Origin: Spirometra erinaceieuropaei
Taxonomy: Eukaryota; Platyhelminthes; Cestoda; Diphyllobothriidea; Diphyllobothriidae
Reading direction: 5' to 3'
Assembly: GCA_902702965.1 (NCBI GenBank)
Contig: CACRXP010000228.1
Span: 517,201 to 581,200, forward strand
DNA: 64,000 nucleotides
The notes under the pieces were generated by a model. It saw only the letters and a list, made by a program, of their open reading frames with translations, did no database searches and was not told the origin of the DNA. Below are positions 34,260 to 46,330 of this stretch, piece by piece. Within the stretch, counting starts at the first letter, position 1, and each line of letters starts with the position of its first letter. A program made the position numbers and the translations under genes.

Positions 34260-35489
34260 TCGCTGATGTGCTATTTTCTCATGCAATCGACAGATATATT
34301 TTGGAAGTTTAAATTGCCTGAGAGGCTCGACCGACATCCTATTGGTTTTAATCGCAGGAAGCATAACATCACATGTCTTTTTTCGTAACTGTCTCTGCAA
34401 TAAATTTAATAAAAAAAACATTTACTCTGGGGGCGAAGTAAGTTGAAACCCAGTCAATAATAAATTTCCTTATGCACTAGGGTTAAAATCACGAATCGAC
34501 CGACTTCAGAAGTGCACTGAATTCCGACTAGTGTATATTTTTGAAAACGTACACAACCGGACTAAACAGAGGCAAATAATTTAGTTAATGCGCCTAAAAT
34601 AAAGTTTTAACAAACGGCGAAAGAAAGTGTGTACATAATACCAACTAGTGTCATCCGGCGGCATCTAGGTCTCCGACAGTTAGGCCTAAGGGAAATGCAT
34701 GGTATAATTAGTAGCAGTATTTCAAACGCTAGTTTGTATCAGTTTATCCGAAACATTCCACTGGTAAAAACATGCACCTCTGACTGAATTGCAAACCTAC
34801 GAATGACTTTTGTGAAATAAAGGGCGTCGTTTTGCCAAATCTGCATTTAGCACTTTGGTTGAATGTAAGGGCATATTAACTCGAATTAGATTTCAGTGTG
34901 GTATTCTAGTCATATCTGTCTGGCGGCATTTGAGGCGATCAAATTATGTCCATCTGTATTACCGAGGAATATTCCATAGTCTCCTCAAGTAAACACTTTG
35001 TGTAGTCGAAGTAAATGCTGCTAAACGTTACTGGCATATCCTATTGTGGCTATCCCACACAGGCTGCAATTCGATGGACAGTCTACCTTTGCCCCTTTTA
35101 AATGTGCTAATGTCGATCCTTTCTCCAAGAGCGAGTTCTGGTGCACTGATCCGCAGCCACTCGAACGATTTCAACTCGAACGCACGTGCGTGCACAGCGT
35201 CGCAGCTGACCATCCGCCACTCGAAAACGCGGCCCCTACTGTGAATGCAATATAAGCCACTTGAGCATCACCCATCAGTAAATGCAACGAGCACACACAA
35301 TGATTGGAGACCACTTCAGCTTGGCTCACGAAACACTGTCTCAAGGATTATCAGGCAGGATTGAACTCGATCAGCGCTAGCTCTGGCCATTCCAGTGGCC
35401 ACTGCCGTCCAAAAGGACAAGGTGGGGTTCTGTATGCAATGAACTCCTCATTCTTGTGCCTTCTGCTTTTTTTAGAACTCGGGATTTTA
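34260..35489. other. Stretch without a supportable gene
   Basis: Upstream region of the - strand gene, so its promoter should lie here. 35040-35255 has overlapping + frames of 66-69 codons without motifs. No transposon block recognised. Confidence 0.45.
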
Positions 35490-36372
35490 CAGAGGAAGTG
35501 ACCTATCGCATGAAATGTTGACAGAAATTCTGAAATACGTTTTTGGCTGGGGAGCATTACTCATATGATTTTGTACTACGCGGCATACTGCCATTATATT
35601 CCGAATTCGTCAGGATTTTGGTTTTAGAACCTACCCCTTTTGGCGCATCCGTTAAAACCACACTCGAAAAAACGACTACTTGATAAGCATACATTTTCCA
35701 AATTTATTTCCTACATATTCAAAAATTCAAAAATATTTTACAGAAACATGCTTTTTTTACTTATTTTATAGCGAATCACGTTTTTCTCTATTTTATGCTC
35801 AAAGAAAGAGTATCTTTCGGATTTAAAGGGTTTCTAATTGTGAGATTTTTTAAGACTGTGCGATGTTCACTCATACGACATTATACCTTTCCGTATATTA
35901 ATGTTCCTCATAATTTATGCTGCATACTTCATATCCACTGAAAAATTCCATGAAGTCTTCATATCAATTTCTCACAGGTGAGAGGAATATATGATTTTCT
36001 GCATGCAAAAATATGCACCTTGTAGAGTGAAACCGTTAAACGCCAATGCAATGGCTGGTTGGTATGGTTCAAACTTTTGAAAACCTAAGTGCGCCTTGTC
36101 TTTGTATACAAAATACAAATAACGTGCAATTTTCAGAAATAGAGGTAAAAAAGCGTATATCTTTTCATGGTTTCTATAAAATATATTTGGACTTTTAAGA
36201 CCGTTGCAAACCAATACAAGAAGACGTATACTGATTAAGTGGGCGCTTTTTAATCATTGCGGTTTTTATCGGAGGATGACAAAGAGGTACAATCACAAAT
36301 TCAACATCCTGGCAAGTCCTAAATATCATAGCGATATGTCGCGCGATGAGTGATACCACAGACATACTTATG
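35490..36372. mobile_element. TA-flanked TIR element, copy 2 (right end lost)
   Basis: The left end (TA at 35488-35489, then CAGAGGAAGTGACCTATCGC) and body match copy 1, including CATCCTGGCAAGTC near the right end. The right terminal repeat is missing. The element stops against the (TTCAG)4 tract at 36373-36392, which is the 3' end of the neighbouring CR1-like remnant, so that insertion or a deletion cut it. Confidence 0.7.
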
Positions 36373-38460
36373 TTCAGTTCAGTTCAGTTCAGTTTATTGA
36401 GGGAAATGTAGGTCTTCACCTTTGAACTCCCTATTTGTTTACAAGCAACTGCAAAATCTCAAAAACTCGAAAAGGTATCATAAAGTAACAAATAATCGGA
36501 AAAGCGTCAGGTCTGTACAGACAAACAAACTGTCTCGAATTTTAGTGGTACGAGCAGTTGTAGAGCTGTCGTTTCGAGTGCAGCGAAATAAATAATATGT
36601 CCGGGGACAAAATTTGCATATGTGCATGTCAGTAAGCGTTGNTATGGTAAAGTGAGACAACTCGAGTTGTCCGAATTTAAGCAGCACAGCAAGCAGTGTA
36701 GAAATATCGACTCAGCCTTATCGTAGATGTTGCTCCTAACTTCTGTGAGCAATTTGAGACGGTGTATTGGATGGGTAGGCCCTGTAGACAAGCCGAGATT
36801 TCCGACAGATAGACCGTTTTTGCTGAAGTTTGTTCTGATCGAACGATAGGAGTATCGATGGCGATAGCTGGAGGATCGTTGTCAGAAAGGCGTTTTATAA
36901 TCCACGTTTTGGTGAAGGACAGTCGTTTTCAGCGAAGAGACTCGATTTAAAAACTTCCGTCTTGCAACTCAAAATTCAAACCGCGCGGCACTAGTTAAAA
37001 ACACACCGTAGAATTTTCGGTTAACACCTCATGCAATTGTCAACTGCTGTACAGGTTCTGATGAGACACAACAAACATATTAACTTGTTCAAAAAATTTA
37101 TTAATGGGCGATTGTGCATAACAAATTTGAAAGGAGACGCATTTCAAATTACTCTAATTATCCTAACTTCACCTGCTTGTGACGTGACCAACTTAACAAA
37201 TGTTAACTGAATGAATACAGTCCGCGCTCCGGAATAAAGGCACATTATACGATAACTCTTCAATTTTCGCCTGTTGCCTTACTATGTGAACGAAGAATCA
37301 ACAACAAATCAGGTGAACCCGTATCAACGATTTCGAAGTAAATGGAAGAAGCACTTTGACTTAACTGAAAAAGTGCAAGACTGTGTAAAGAGCAGCTAAG
37401 TTGGAAGGATTGTCAAATAGTTACCGCATGCGAAATTCAGAAGACTGATAGTGAGGCCGGACAGTTAAAAGGCTGGTTAAATAACAGCGAATAGCGCATT
37501 AACTGCATTGGCAAGCAATTAGTTCAGAGGTGGTAAAATACTGTAAACAAAATGGCCTATTGAAATCCCAACAGTAGCATATCAACTTTCATATTAGTGA
37601 CTAATTTGAAAGGGTTTGGGGTGTCCTGGTTGAATATTTAGACGCCTGTTAAATACACGGTGCTAATTCGAAAGCATTTTCACAGTCCATATTAAGATCG
37701 ATTCCCCTCAGCGACTGGAACGTTTTATAGGGTCCCCCTGGTAGATGGGGCGGAGGTTAAACACGGCGAGGCTTTGTTCGTACGTCAAACTTTGCGTTCA
37801 GAGACCAACCTTGTAGCATTTCGTTTTACGCCTTCAAAAATATCTATGCACTTTGTAGGCCACGACCGCCAAACCTGTACTGCATAATCCTGCTGTCTTA
37901 CCGTAGATATTCACAACCAGTTCGATAAACGTTTCCTGTAGAGGCCTCATGTTTAACGTTGCCTAAGCTGCGACTTGGGAACACTTTAATGTTGCATTTA
38001 GACCATCTTTTACAAAAACGTCAGGGCTATTTTGCGCCTTTACGGTTTTTACTGCTTGTTTTTTCCAAGATGTGCTGTTGCGAAGGCACATTTCATATTT
38101 GTCTTGTTGACATTATGTAAATTATCATACGTTTGTCAATATTGAATTTCATGTACCAGAGTTCGCCCCTTGTCTTCAACTTATTTATATTCTATGGCAT
38201 TATATAGGAGTTTACGATGTCTTCTCCTCTGTTCCCAATTTGCAAGGAGCGCTACATTGTACAAAATAATGTACAAAGACAATAAAAAGGAGCGACCTAA
38301 CAACTGACCCTTGTGAGAGTCCACTTTAAACAGACACATTCTGAAGAGCAGTCGCCCGAAGTAAGCATTTGTCTGCAACCAGTTACGGAATCCTAAATCT
38401 ATTACAGGAGGTCTTTCGGGTGATAGCATTAAAATGTAATCATATCGAAAAATGTACATT
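36373..38460 (-). mobile_element. CR1-group LINE remnant with (CTGAA)n tail
   Basis: On the - strand, decayed reverse-transcriptase C-terminal words appear in order. INKLKTRGELWYMKFNIDK (about 38190-38130) matches the segment after the catalytic core. DYAVQVWRSWPTKCIDIFEG (about 37890-37830) and NATRLV match the LEYAVQVW...RRATRLVPG region. The 3' end is marked by four 5-base units at 36373-36392 and a TTTATT-containing stretch like that at the 3' end of the LINE at 55 kb. Stops and frameshifts are frequent. Position 36642 is an undetermined base (n). Confidence 0.7.
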
Positions 38461-38749
38461 ATTAATGGCGGTGTCAGGTGTCAGAGTTCAACTAACAAGG
38501 CCCGCTGGATGCGAAATTGTATATGTGGGAAGTCACTTAGATACTTAAGGCGATTTCAGACGATGAAGTGCTTTAAAGACAACGAGTAGGAAATTAAACG
38601 AACAACCCTGCTTGTTGGTGGTTGATTGATTAAAAAACCATCAGTGGTTAGGGAGTACGCAGAAAAGACTATATGTTCCCGCTACGCCGACAGTTGCCTC
38701 GCATCTCCACTTACAAACGCAACAAAGGGACTTATGGTTTGGTAGTTTG

Positions 38750-39590
38750 AGCGACCAGGGTGTGCGTGCTCCTAATCGAATGAATGTCTTATTTGCCGCC
38801 TTACTAAACCACATTCCAAAAAAAGGACTACTTAATTATTATGTATTTCTACTACTGTTTTTGTCACACATTATAAATTAAAATATAGTTGACGTGAAGC
38901 ACGCACAACAGTATTCTATATTTAAATTGTTTGGGCAGCGGAATACGCCTTTTCAAATGTTTTCCTTGGAGAAAACGCATCGTTAGGTTATAAAAAATTG
39001 TAACTTTCCAAGTAATTTTGAATCCGATCTGCAGATGCACCTGCTTTCAGGGTTTCCGAGCTACAATATTTTCGCGTTTCGACAAAGGATATTAATATAT
39101 TTCTTCACAATACAACAAAGAGATTACATAGGGTCCATCAAATTTTGTAGTGTATATGGATTCTGTTGTTTGTTGTATAAGCAGCATTAATAAACCTGTG
39201 GATGCGATGGCGTACGATCAGTTATTTCACGGTTTTAGGAAGTCGCATGATATGAAACGTTTTTAAACCGAATAGTATTTTTCTTCAAGTATAACAATTG
39301 AAAATTACATAGGTTTCTGACTAATGAATAGAAGAAATAACATATTCGTGCATCTTTTCAATTAAATATATGCCTGAGTTCAAATGGCTACTAAAAATCA
39401 ACAGGAAACGTCCATGCTATTTAAGCAGTCATTGTTTGTAGAATGTAGTTTGCGCAGTTGTTAAAACACTTGTTCTAAAGCCGACATCTTGACATGTCTG
39501 GAATGTCTTATTAATATAACAAGCTTACTGAGGCCGTATTTTGGAAGTAAAGCGTATTTCAGAATTTTAATCAACATGCCGTAAAATGGC
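38750..39590. mobile_element. TIR element, copy 3 (strongly diverged)
   Basis: The right end on the - strand reads AAAATTCTGAAATACGC as in the other copies, and CCGACATCTTGACATGTC matches CCGACATCCTGGCAAGTC of copy 1. Interior blocks (TTATAAATTAAAATAT, TTCTTCAAGTATAACA) also align. The exact left border and target-site duplication are not clear. Confidence 0.5.
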
Positions 39591-39599
39591 ATTCCTACT

Positions 39600-40184
39600 G
39601 TTCAAAGGATTGTTACTGTAGCAACGCGATGCAATTTGATTATTTCTCCTATCCTTTTTAAGTAGAACGTGTGTTATAGTAGAAAACATGAGACTGCAAA
39701 CGGACATTTCATCTCCACCCGCGATACTTATTATTTTATTTGATTCCATATACAAATAATCCGCGCTCATTTCCTTTAACCACTCTTACAGCTCTCGGCA
39801 ACATTAGAAGCAGGAGGCTTTTGCTAAAGGCGGGCTTCTACTCATGTAGGTCATGCAAAGCTTATCATTTTGTAGAGTGAAGCCGACAAATATGTCATCT
39901 TTTTTCCAAGGAGCCAGCCCTGATTACTCTACGTTCATATTTGATGATCCTGTCTAACATAACTGAGCTTATTCCCGGACGTAAGCGGTTGATGTCTACA
40001 GGTTATATACGTCATTCACTTAAGAAGAATCACATAAAACATGTGCATACGGCTCGATGCAGAATTGATGCACTTTATAACGCACTGGAACGAAACTCTT
40101 GTTATATCATTACTATCCTCCCATCTGCACAAAAACGGCGTTTGAAAACGCAAAAACCGTAGTTAAATATAAAGTCTTTGGCAC
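39600..40184. other. Stretch without a supportable gene
   Basis: AT-rich, short frames only, between a diverged TIR element and the Gypsy remnant. Confidence 0.4.
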
Positions 40185-40880
40185 AGTGAACGAGTGGCTT
40201 GCGATAGGGAAGGCGGGCGCGACAACCACTGTGCGTAGAGGAGCTGGAGGTGGAGGGTAGGGAGACGCGCAAATATATCATCCAGTTAAGATGAAGACGA
40301 GGGTACCAGTGGAGGCCCCGTATTGCGTGCAGAAGACTCATTTCTTTGAGCGAGCGAAAGAGGCTTAGTGTGATCCATTTTCATGTGGTTTATTGGGGCC
40401 AACTGAGTGCGCTATCTAAGGATGATTGTAAAATACTGTCCATGCTCAATAGGGTCCAAGATAGCCTACCAGAGGGCCTTTGGAGTGACCAACTAACACC
40501 AGTAAATGCAAAAGAACACGTTAGCAAGTTGAATTCGGCATGTTGCTTGCTTGCTCGAACAATTCGAGGCAAACTCAGAGGTTAACTATTGCTTGGCGAA
40601 ACATTTAGAAATAATCAACGGCATCCAGTCAGGTTTAGCTTCGACGAGGCCACGAATTGCCGGGAATCTGTGGGATAATGGTGCAAACTAGCTCGGCAGC
40701 AGAGAACGTCAAGTCGGGTTCGAGCAAAGGCAAATGCTCGCGCTTATGAGGGGGATTCATAGGTTCGAAGAAAGTCTTTAAACTGACCGTGCAAACGTTC
40801 AAATAGACCGCTAGATAAGAGATGGACGGAGGTCGTACATAGACAAGAACAAGAAAGAGGTCAGTAGGACTACACAAACG
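40185..40880 (-). mobile_element. Ty3/Gypsy pol 3' remnant (integrase C-terminal part)
   Basis: Reading the - strand, SGLFERLHGQFKDFLRTYE (about 40815-40755) is a decayed form of the integrase segment NG.VER.HRQLK..LRA. After a frameshift at about 40745, EHLPLLEPDLTFSAAELVC and PQIPGN match the LP..LL......AAELVYG...LPGEF segment. Further downstream THSGCRARLP (about 40230) resembles the TRSGR.V.FP end of flatworm Gypsy polyproteins. The catalytic core, protease, RT and both LTRs are not recognised. An inactive fossil. Confidence 0.7.
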
Positions 40881-41540
40881 CTTAAATTCAAAGAGCTAGA
40901 CTCGATCGGTAGTAATAATTAAGAGAACACCATAATGGGTGGCCCAGTTTTCTAGAAGGGCGCAATGTGTGAAACGAGAGTTGTAAGGGGCCATGGAGTA
41001 AATGTGTCTGTTTCCGCTAGCAGTCAATTGCAACCACGGGAGGTGGGCAAAGGCCTACCGCATGTGGTAAATGTGCGTCAGGTCCAAGTAATGTACCAAC
41101 GCGGCTTTGTTCTGCTGTGCGCATTTGGCTTTTTTGCTGTATGTAGATTATCGACAGATTAATGGCGAGGACTGTAAAAAGCAGTGGTACGGTAGTTTAA
41201 GTATATTTCAGGAGTGAATGTTCAATAGGCTGGTCATACGGCGAAGTGTGGGCAGAAGAAGCGGGGCTGTGACACGGATCAAGAAACTGAATAACCCACA
41301 AATGCATTGCTAGAGGGAGAAGGTAATGGTAAGATATGCGAAGAACAACTTAACCAAGTAATCGAAATACCGTCCGAAGGCAACTGGGGACGAAACCCCC
41401 TCGTTACCTCCGGTGACGAAATAATTCAGCGTGGGTGTGTAGTGACTAAACATGCACTAAGATGACGCAAACGTGGCCATAGGTATTGAAATTGAGTACG
41501 AAAGCAGTAGAGTGCGTGTGAAACAAGTGATGGTTAGAAA

Positions 41541-42372
41541 CAGTAAGTGGACTAACTCATGAAATGTCAGCCATAATTCCGAAATGCGTTTTCGTTACGA
41601 AAGTAGGGTTGTAAAATAAGTCAGCCTGCAAATTAATTCTATAATATTCAGCTACCCCAGAATGCCGGCTTCTGAATGAAATTCCTTCCGACTGCATGCA
41701 CATATTATGCTTTATAAAAAATGACTACTTATGTAGCATGAATTTTTCTCATTGATTTTCCACTCCCCTAAACTCCAAATTATATCTCATGGGAAACATG
41801 CATGCGAATATTCATTCTTTTACTCATTTGGTAGGAAATTACATCTTCTTCCATTTTTATATTCGAAGTAAAGGTATAATTCGCATTTGAAAAACTGTGT
41901 AAGTGGGTTTCATCCATATTGCTAACTTTAAAGCCACATAGGTAAATGCAGAGACATGACGATTTAGTATTTGCCATTTCACGTTATTTAAAAGTCCCAC
42001 AATGAGAAAATGTTTAAAACCGAATCATGTCCCTCGTTAGAGCAACAGATTGGAAGTCGACGTAGTTATCTACCGAATGATCAAAGGAATGAATATTTTT
42101 ATTCATGTTTTCCATTACGTATAATTGGACTTTTGGGGCATTGAAATTCATTTAGAAAACTTCATGCTACTTAAGTAGTAATTTTCTACGGTCTAGCTTT
42201 TTCATGCAGCCGGAAGGAATTTAACTCGGAAGCCGGCATTTTGCTGTAACTGAAATATTATAGAATTACGATGCAGGCTGACTTATTTTACAAACCTCCT
42301 TAATTAATATTTTCTAAACGAAATCGCATTTCGGAATTTCGGTTGGCATTTCATAAGTTAGCCTAGCTACTG
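41541..42372. mobile_element. TIR element, copy 4 (832 bp)
   Basis: Left end CAGTAAGTGGACTAACTCAT; the right end read on - begins CAGTAGCTAGGCTAACTTAT. The inverted repeat is long, about 150 bases, and includes GTAAAATAAGTCAGCCTGCA in both arms. The flanking dinucleotides are not TA here, so the target site has changed or the border is slightly off. No coding capacity seen. Confidence 0.8.
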
Positions 42373-42895
42373 CATAGCACGCACGCGTAGTAGCGGGACG
42401 TGATGAGGGAACATTCAAAGTGATGCTCTCCGTCTACTGAAAGTATCCATAAACCTATGCAATAATGCCTCCCTTAAGTATACTGAGGTGGCTGAGACCG
42501 AATAAGTACAAGTAAATAAACCTGCAGTTATGTATGTGTATGACAGCGCAGCAGAGGTATCGAAAAGCGAACCAAACACATCAAAACACGGAAGCTGATG
42601 ATGGACGAGCGTGAAGAAACTGACTTAAAAGATACAAACGAAGAAATCTATGGTTGGGTATGTGAACGACAGCGTTTTGTTTGCAACTGCTAAAGGTCAC
42701 CGAAATTAACTAAATCACTTTCGTAAAAATCCGTACTCAATAATAAGTAATGTGCAAAGTTTGGTCGCATATTGCATCTGTGGCTGTCAAGCAGGTAAGT
42801 TCAACTGCAACCACACAAAATAATTTCGTTCCGTCTTATGTCTGAAGTCAGGTAGATGTGAGAACATGTTTATTCTGTACACAGGGCAGGTTAAG

Positions 42896-43925
42896 GTGAG
42901 TTGGCTGCTTGCTTGTGACAGACCTAATCGTCCGTTTGGGGGGGGTGTGTGGAGTTCTACAAGGTTCCATCTTATCCCCTCATCTTTTCTCCCTACATAC
43001 TGATGAGTTGAGATCGCGAAACGATTGCCTGTATGTTAAGTATGCCAATGACATGGTCGTAGGCCACCCACTCAAAAACCTGACTCACCTACAGTCTTTA
43101 AAGGATGGCTTAGATCACGTCTCCGCATGGTCTTCGAATAATGGACTCCTACTCAACAATCAGAAATCGGTACAGTGTGTGTTTCGATTGCGACGCTCTC
43201 CCATTCCTGAACCTTTGGATATTCTTCCCAATGAGGTATCTTCTTTCCGGTACCTAGGTGTTACTTTATCCTCAAATCTCTCTTTCTCTCTTCATATGGA
43301 ACCCCTTTTAACAAAAATTCAAAAACTTGTTTATTACATTCGTCGTCTACGTTCATATCACACACCCCAGTCCTTAATCTGGCGATTGATAGATGGCTGT
43401 ATTCTTCCACTCATTCTTTATTGTTCTCCAGTTATTTTTCCAGCTTTACTTAAAAAAGATCGAATTATTTTTAAACGTGTCATTCGAAAGCTCGCCTCTA
43501 CTGCTGGTGTTTCCTATCATATTTTAGTTGCTATCATCGTGCAGCGACACTTCAACTCGGTGGAGCAATTCGCTGACCGAATTCTGAATGACACCGTCAA
43601 TCCCCTTCATAATGAGTTAATGGCTTCGAAATCCTTACGCCCCATGCGTCGATGCTTCCGCCACATCCCTTGCCGCACGTCGGCCTATCGGAATTCCATA
43701 CTACCCTTTCTAGCCCGGTATCTCACCTGCATAGATGTTGAAAAACAAAAACAAAAACTCGATCTTGCACCTTAAAGTCCTTTTTTCTTCATATATAATT
43801 ATGCCCACCTGTCCAATACCTGTTAATCTCTATGGTAATCACTGTGTACTGGAGAACCGTTTTTGCTGAAAGTTTTGAAAGTTATTTTCAAAATAAAGCA
43901 TTCCTCTCTCTGTTGTTTACGCGGA
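42896..43925 (+). mobile_element. 5'-truncated non-LTR retrotransposon
   Basis: Starts inside the reverse transcriptase and keeps an intact 3' part with a possible polyadenylation signal AATAAA at 43892-43897. 5' truncation is the usual outcome of target-primed reverse transcription. The frame is unbroken over the whole remnant, so this is one of the youngest LINE insertions in the window. Confidence 0.8.
42909..43775 (+). CDS. Reverse transcriptase C-terminal half (non-LTR, partial)
   Basis: A 288-codon open frame without its N-terminal half; the ATG is fortuitous. GVLQGSILSPHLFSLHTDEL is RT motif B (GVPQGS.LSP.LF). YVKYANDMVVGHP is the catalytic box, where the usual YADD reads YAND, so one catalytic Asp is replaced. 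NNQKSVQCVF and SFRYLGVTLSSNLSF are the following motifs (K-K and YLGV). The thumb and tail include YCSPVIFPALLKKD and ADRILNDTVNPLHNEL. Clade is uncertain (Jockey/CR1-related group by general look). The mutated active site means the protein could not have polymerised DNA. Confidence 0.85.
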   Translation: MLVTDLIVRLGGVCGVLQGSILSPHLFSLHTDELRSRNDCLYVKYANDMVVGHPLKNLTHLQSLKDGLDHVSAWSSNNGLLLNNQKSVQCVFRLRRSPIPEPLDILPNEVSSFRYLGVTLSSNLSFSLHMEPLLTKIQKLVYYIRRLRSYHTPQSLIWRLIDGCILPLILYCSPVIFPALLKKDRIIFKRVIRKLASTAGVSYHILVAIIVQRHFNSVEQFADRILNDTVNPLHNELMASKSLRPMRRCFRHIPCRTSAYRNSILPFLARYLTCIDVEKQKQKLDLAP

Positions 43926-43929
43926 AATG

Positions 43930-46180
43930 CTTGTCTGTGTCAGTAGGAGGGGATGACTGGTTGAGTGTTGGTCATGTGATTGGACGGATTAGGGGTGGAA
44001 TAGGCGGGGGGGGGGGCAGGGGGCATGAACCCACGGGTATCAGGCCAGGGAGTCGGACGCGCGTGAGGTGATGAAAGATTGTGAGGGCAGCCGTGATTCA
44101 CTGTAGCTGGGCATGTGACCCATTTTTAGCTGGCGGGGATGGCCTTGCGTCGACGGCCTGTCAACGGTTGTCGCGGCAATCGACCGACAAAACCGACCTC
44201 AGGAGGGGGACTGGAGCGGTCGCTTCAGGTCGGATTATAGTGTCGCGAGGGTGCTGGACAGAAGATGGCGCAAACAGAAAGGTTAGCATTCAATGCTTGT
44301 TCTATTTTACTTTGACATACATAGGTCGACCATGTTTATGCTTGTCTGAGCTAAGCACATTATGCAAGCCATGTATATCTACGGAATGACCCAATGTTGA
44401 TAGGCAATGCAGCAATTTACATGGGCACACCTTATAGGAGTACGACAATCCGTTATTACCATTATATAACTTCAGCTTTTGGGCATTAATATTTACAGTC
44501 AAAGAGATGTGATGAATCCTTCCCTCTTTATAATAAAGAGGGTTACTGTGTAATATCCGCAAATAGCAACGACAAGAAATCAATAGAAAAAAAATAGGTT
44601 AACTAAAATATTTCGCAGTTACTCAACGGCCATGCAACTGCGCTACGCCTGGAGACTGCAAAATATTCTACAACAGATGGCTGAACCGCAATATGTGAGT
44701 TAAGGCATCGTTCCCTAGAAAATCGGAAACCCTACGGTACCTTTCCGCATAAAGAACACATTCGTCTTTTTACGCTGGAATCATCCTTTGAAACTCATTG
44801 CACACATTGTTCACGCTCAGTAATGTTATCTGGAGGCGTGAACTTTTAATGTTTTGTTCGGTTGGATAGGTAAGTGCACGAAAGTAAACTTCAGTGCGAA
44901 CAGGATGGCTGAGAAACTCACGACATCATAGTCATTAAAATTATGCAAAGACTTCTTACTAAGGACAAAGGTTAGTGTCACAGTTTCGGAGAGCAAAGTA
45001 GACGACGAAGAATCGAATACTAAACCGGCAATCTGAATGTGTGGGCAGGGGACGCATTTCCATCGTTGTAGAACTCTGATTATTTGCAAGTAGATATTCC
45101 TTTTATCGTGTTAAATGTTACCTTTATATTGTGTTTTCCGAGCAGTCTATATGGTCCAACCGTAAATACTAGAAGTTACATCGTGTTAAAAATACACTTT
45201 TCCACCTAATTCTGAAGCAACGATCAAGCAGGGGTCAGAAGACTTCCAAAACACGGGCAGCTATTTGAGAGCAAGAACGCGTTTGGCTCATTTTAACTTT
45301 ATTAGATGGAGTAAAGTTGGCCTTTGAATTTTGTCACATAAATTATCATTTGTTGCGTAATTGCAAGGCATTTAAAGGTTTGCACGGAGTTACCACATCC
45401 ATAGTATGAGGCTGATAAAAGACACCACATTTTTCTGAATCTACAAAACTTTTGAGGGTTATATGACTTTGAGGGTTGTGTGCGTGTGTTATGCCACGTT
45501 TCAGCAAACCATGACCCTCGCAGACCGGTGTGCCCTGCCCTTGTGCGCTGACACCTGCTTTTGCGCTCCCACTGGGTATACAGGCCGTGTGCATGGTTGC
45601 CTAGTGACTTGTGTCATCCTTTTGTTGCTTATCTGGCTTGGCAAGTTGCTTACTGACGGATAACATGGACCTCGACGTCGGCTTGTCTGGAGTGGCCGAC
45701 CAGTGCTCAGAGAGTGTTATATCCCCAAATAGTATGACGCCAGTTCTGTGCGGAATAGAAGAAAGACAGGATATCAAAGAACAACTGTACTGTGTCATTC
45801 ACTCTGTGTACACCAACTGTTAGTCCTTCCGTCCGTGGCTTCGTATTTAAGGGTTTAGTCTTCGTCTGATTCGCGTGTTCCTACTGCTCCAGTCCTGAGC
45901 GCCCGCATGGGCAGGCCTCGTGCGTTGCTGGCCCCTGGAGGTCGCGCATGACTCAGCGGCGTACTAATGTCTGGCTCGCATGCGGGCTTCCTAGGCGAGG
46001 CTGTCCGGCGAGTTTGCGGTTATTTGTCGTGCGTGACGCCCGGACGACAGGAATGGTGCGTCGTGTTCTGGGCCGTCCTAACAGAGAGTCGGGCTGGAAT
46101 GACACCTATATCGGGTTCAGTTGCCGTGCCCAAAAACCTGCATTGTCTTTCACCTCCAGTATACCTAATTATGTAACCCA
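43930..46180. other. Stretch without a supportable gene
   Basis: A GC-rich part at 43960-44270 contains an 11-base G run (44006-44016) and may be repetitive. The rest is mixed composition with short frames. 45950-46160 (+) is open in two frames without motifs. Confidence 0.4.
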
Positions 46181-46184
46181 CACC

Positions 46185-46330
46185 GGTTAGGAAGTAGGGG
46201 AGAGTGCGTAGATGCTGCACAACTCTACTACCACGATAAACTTATTCGAGTGCATGTCACCGTCCCTGGTCCCAGCCTGCTGTGACGCACGCGGCGACAT
46301 AGTCGGTCATGATGGTCAAACTGTCGGAAG
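46185..46330 (+). repeat. GC-rich interspersed repeat, copy d (partial)
   Basis: Includes GTAGATGCTGCACAAC and CATGATGGTCAAACTGTCGG, in the order seen in copies a-c. Confidence 0.6.

Noticed and set aside
42595..42630. CTGATGA with nearby GAAA as another hammerhead
   Set aside because: The sequence between the two boxes does not form a stem.
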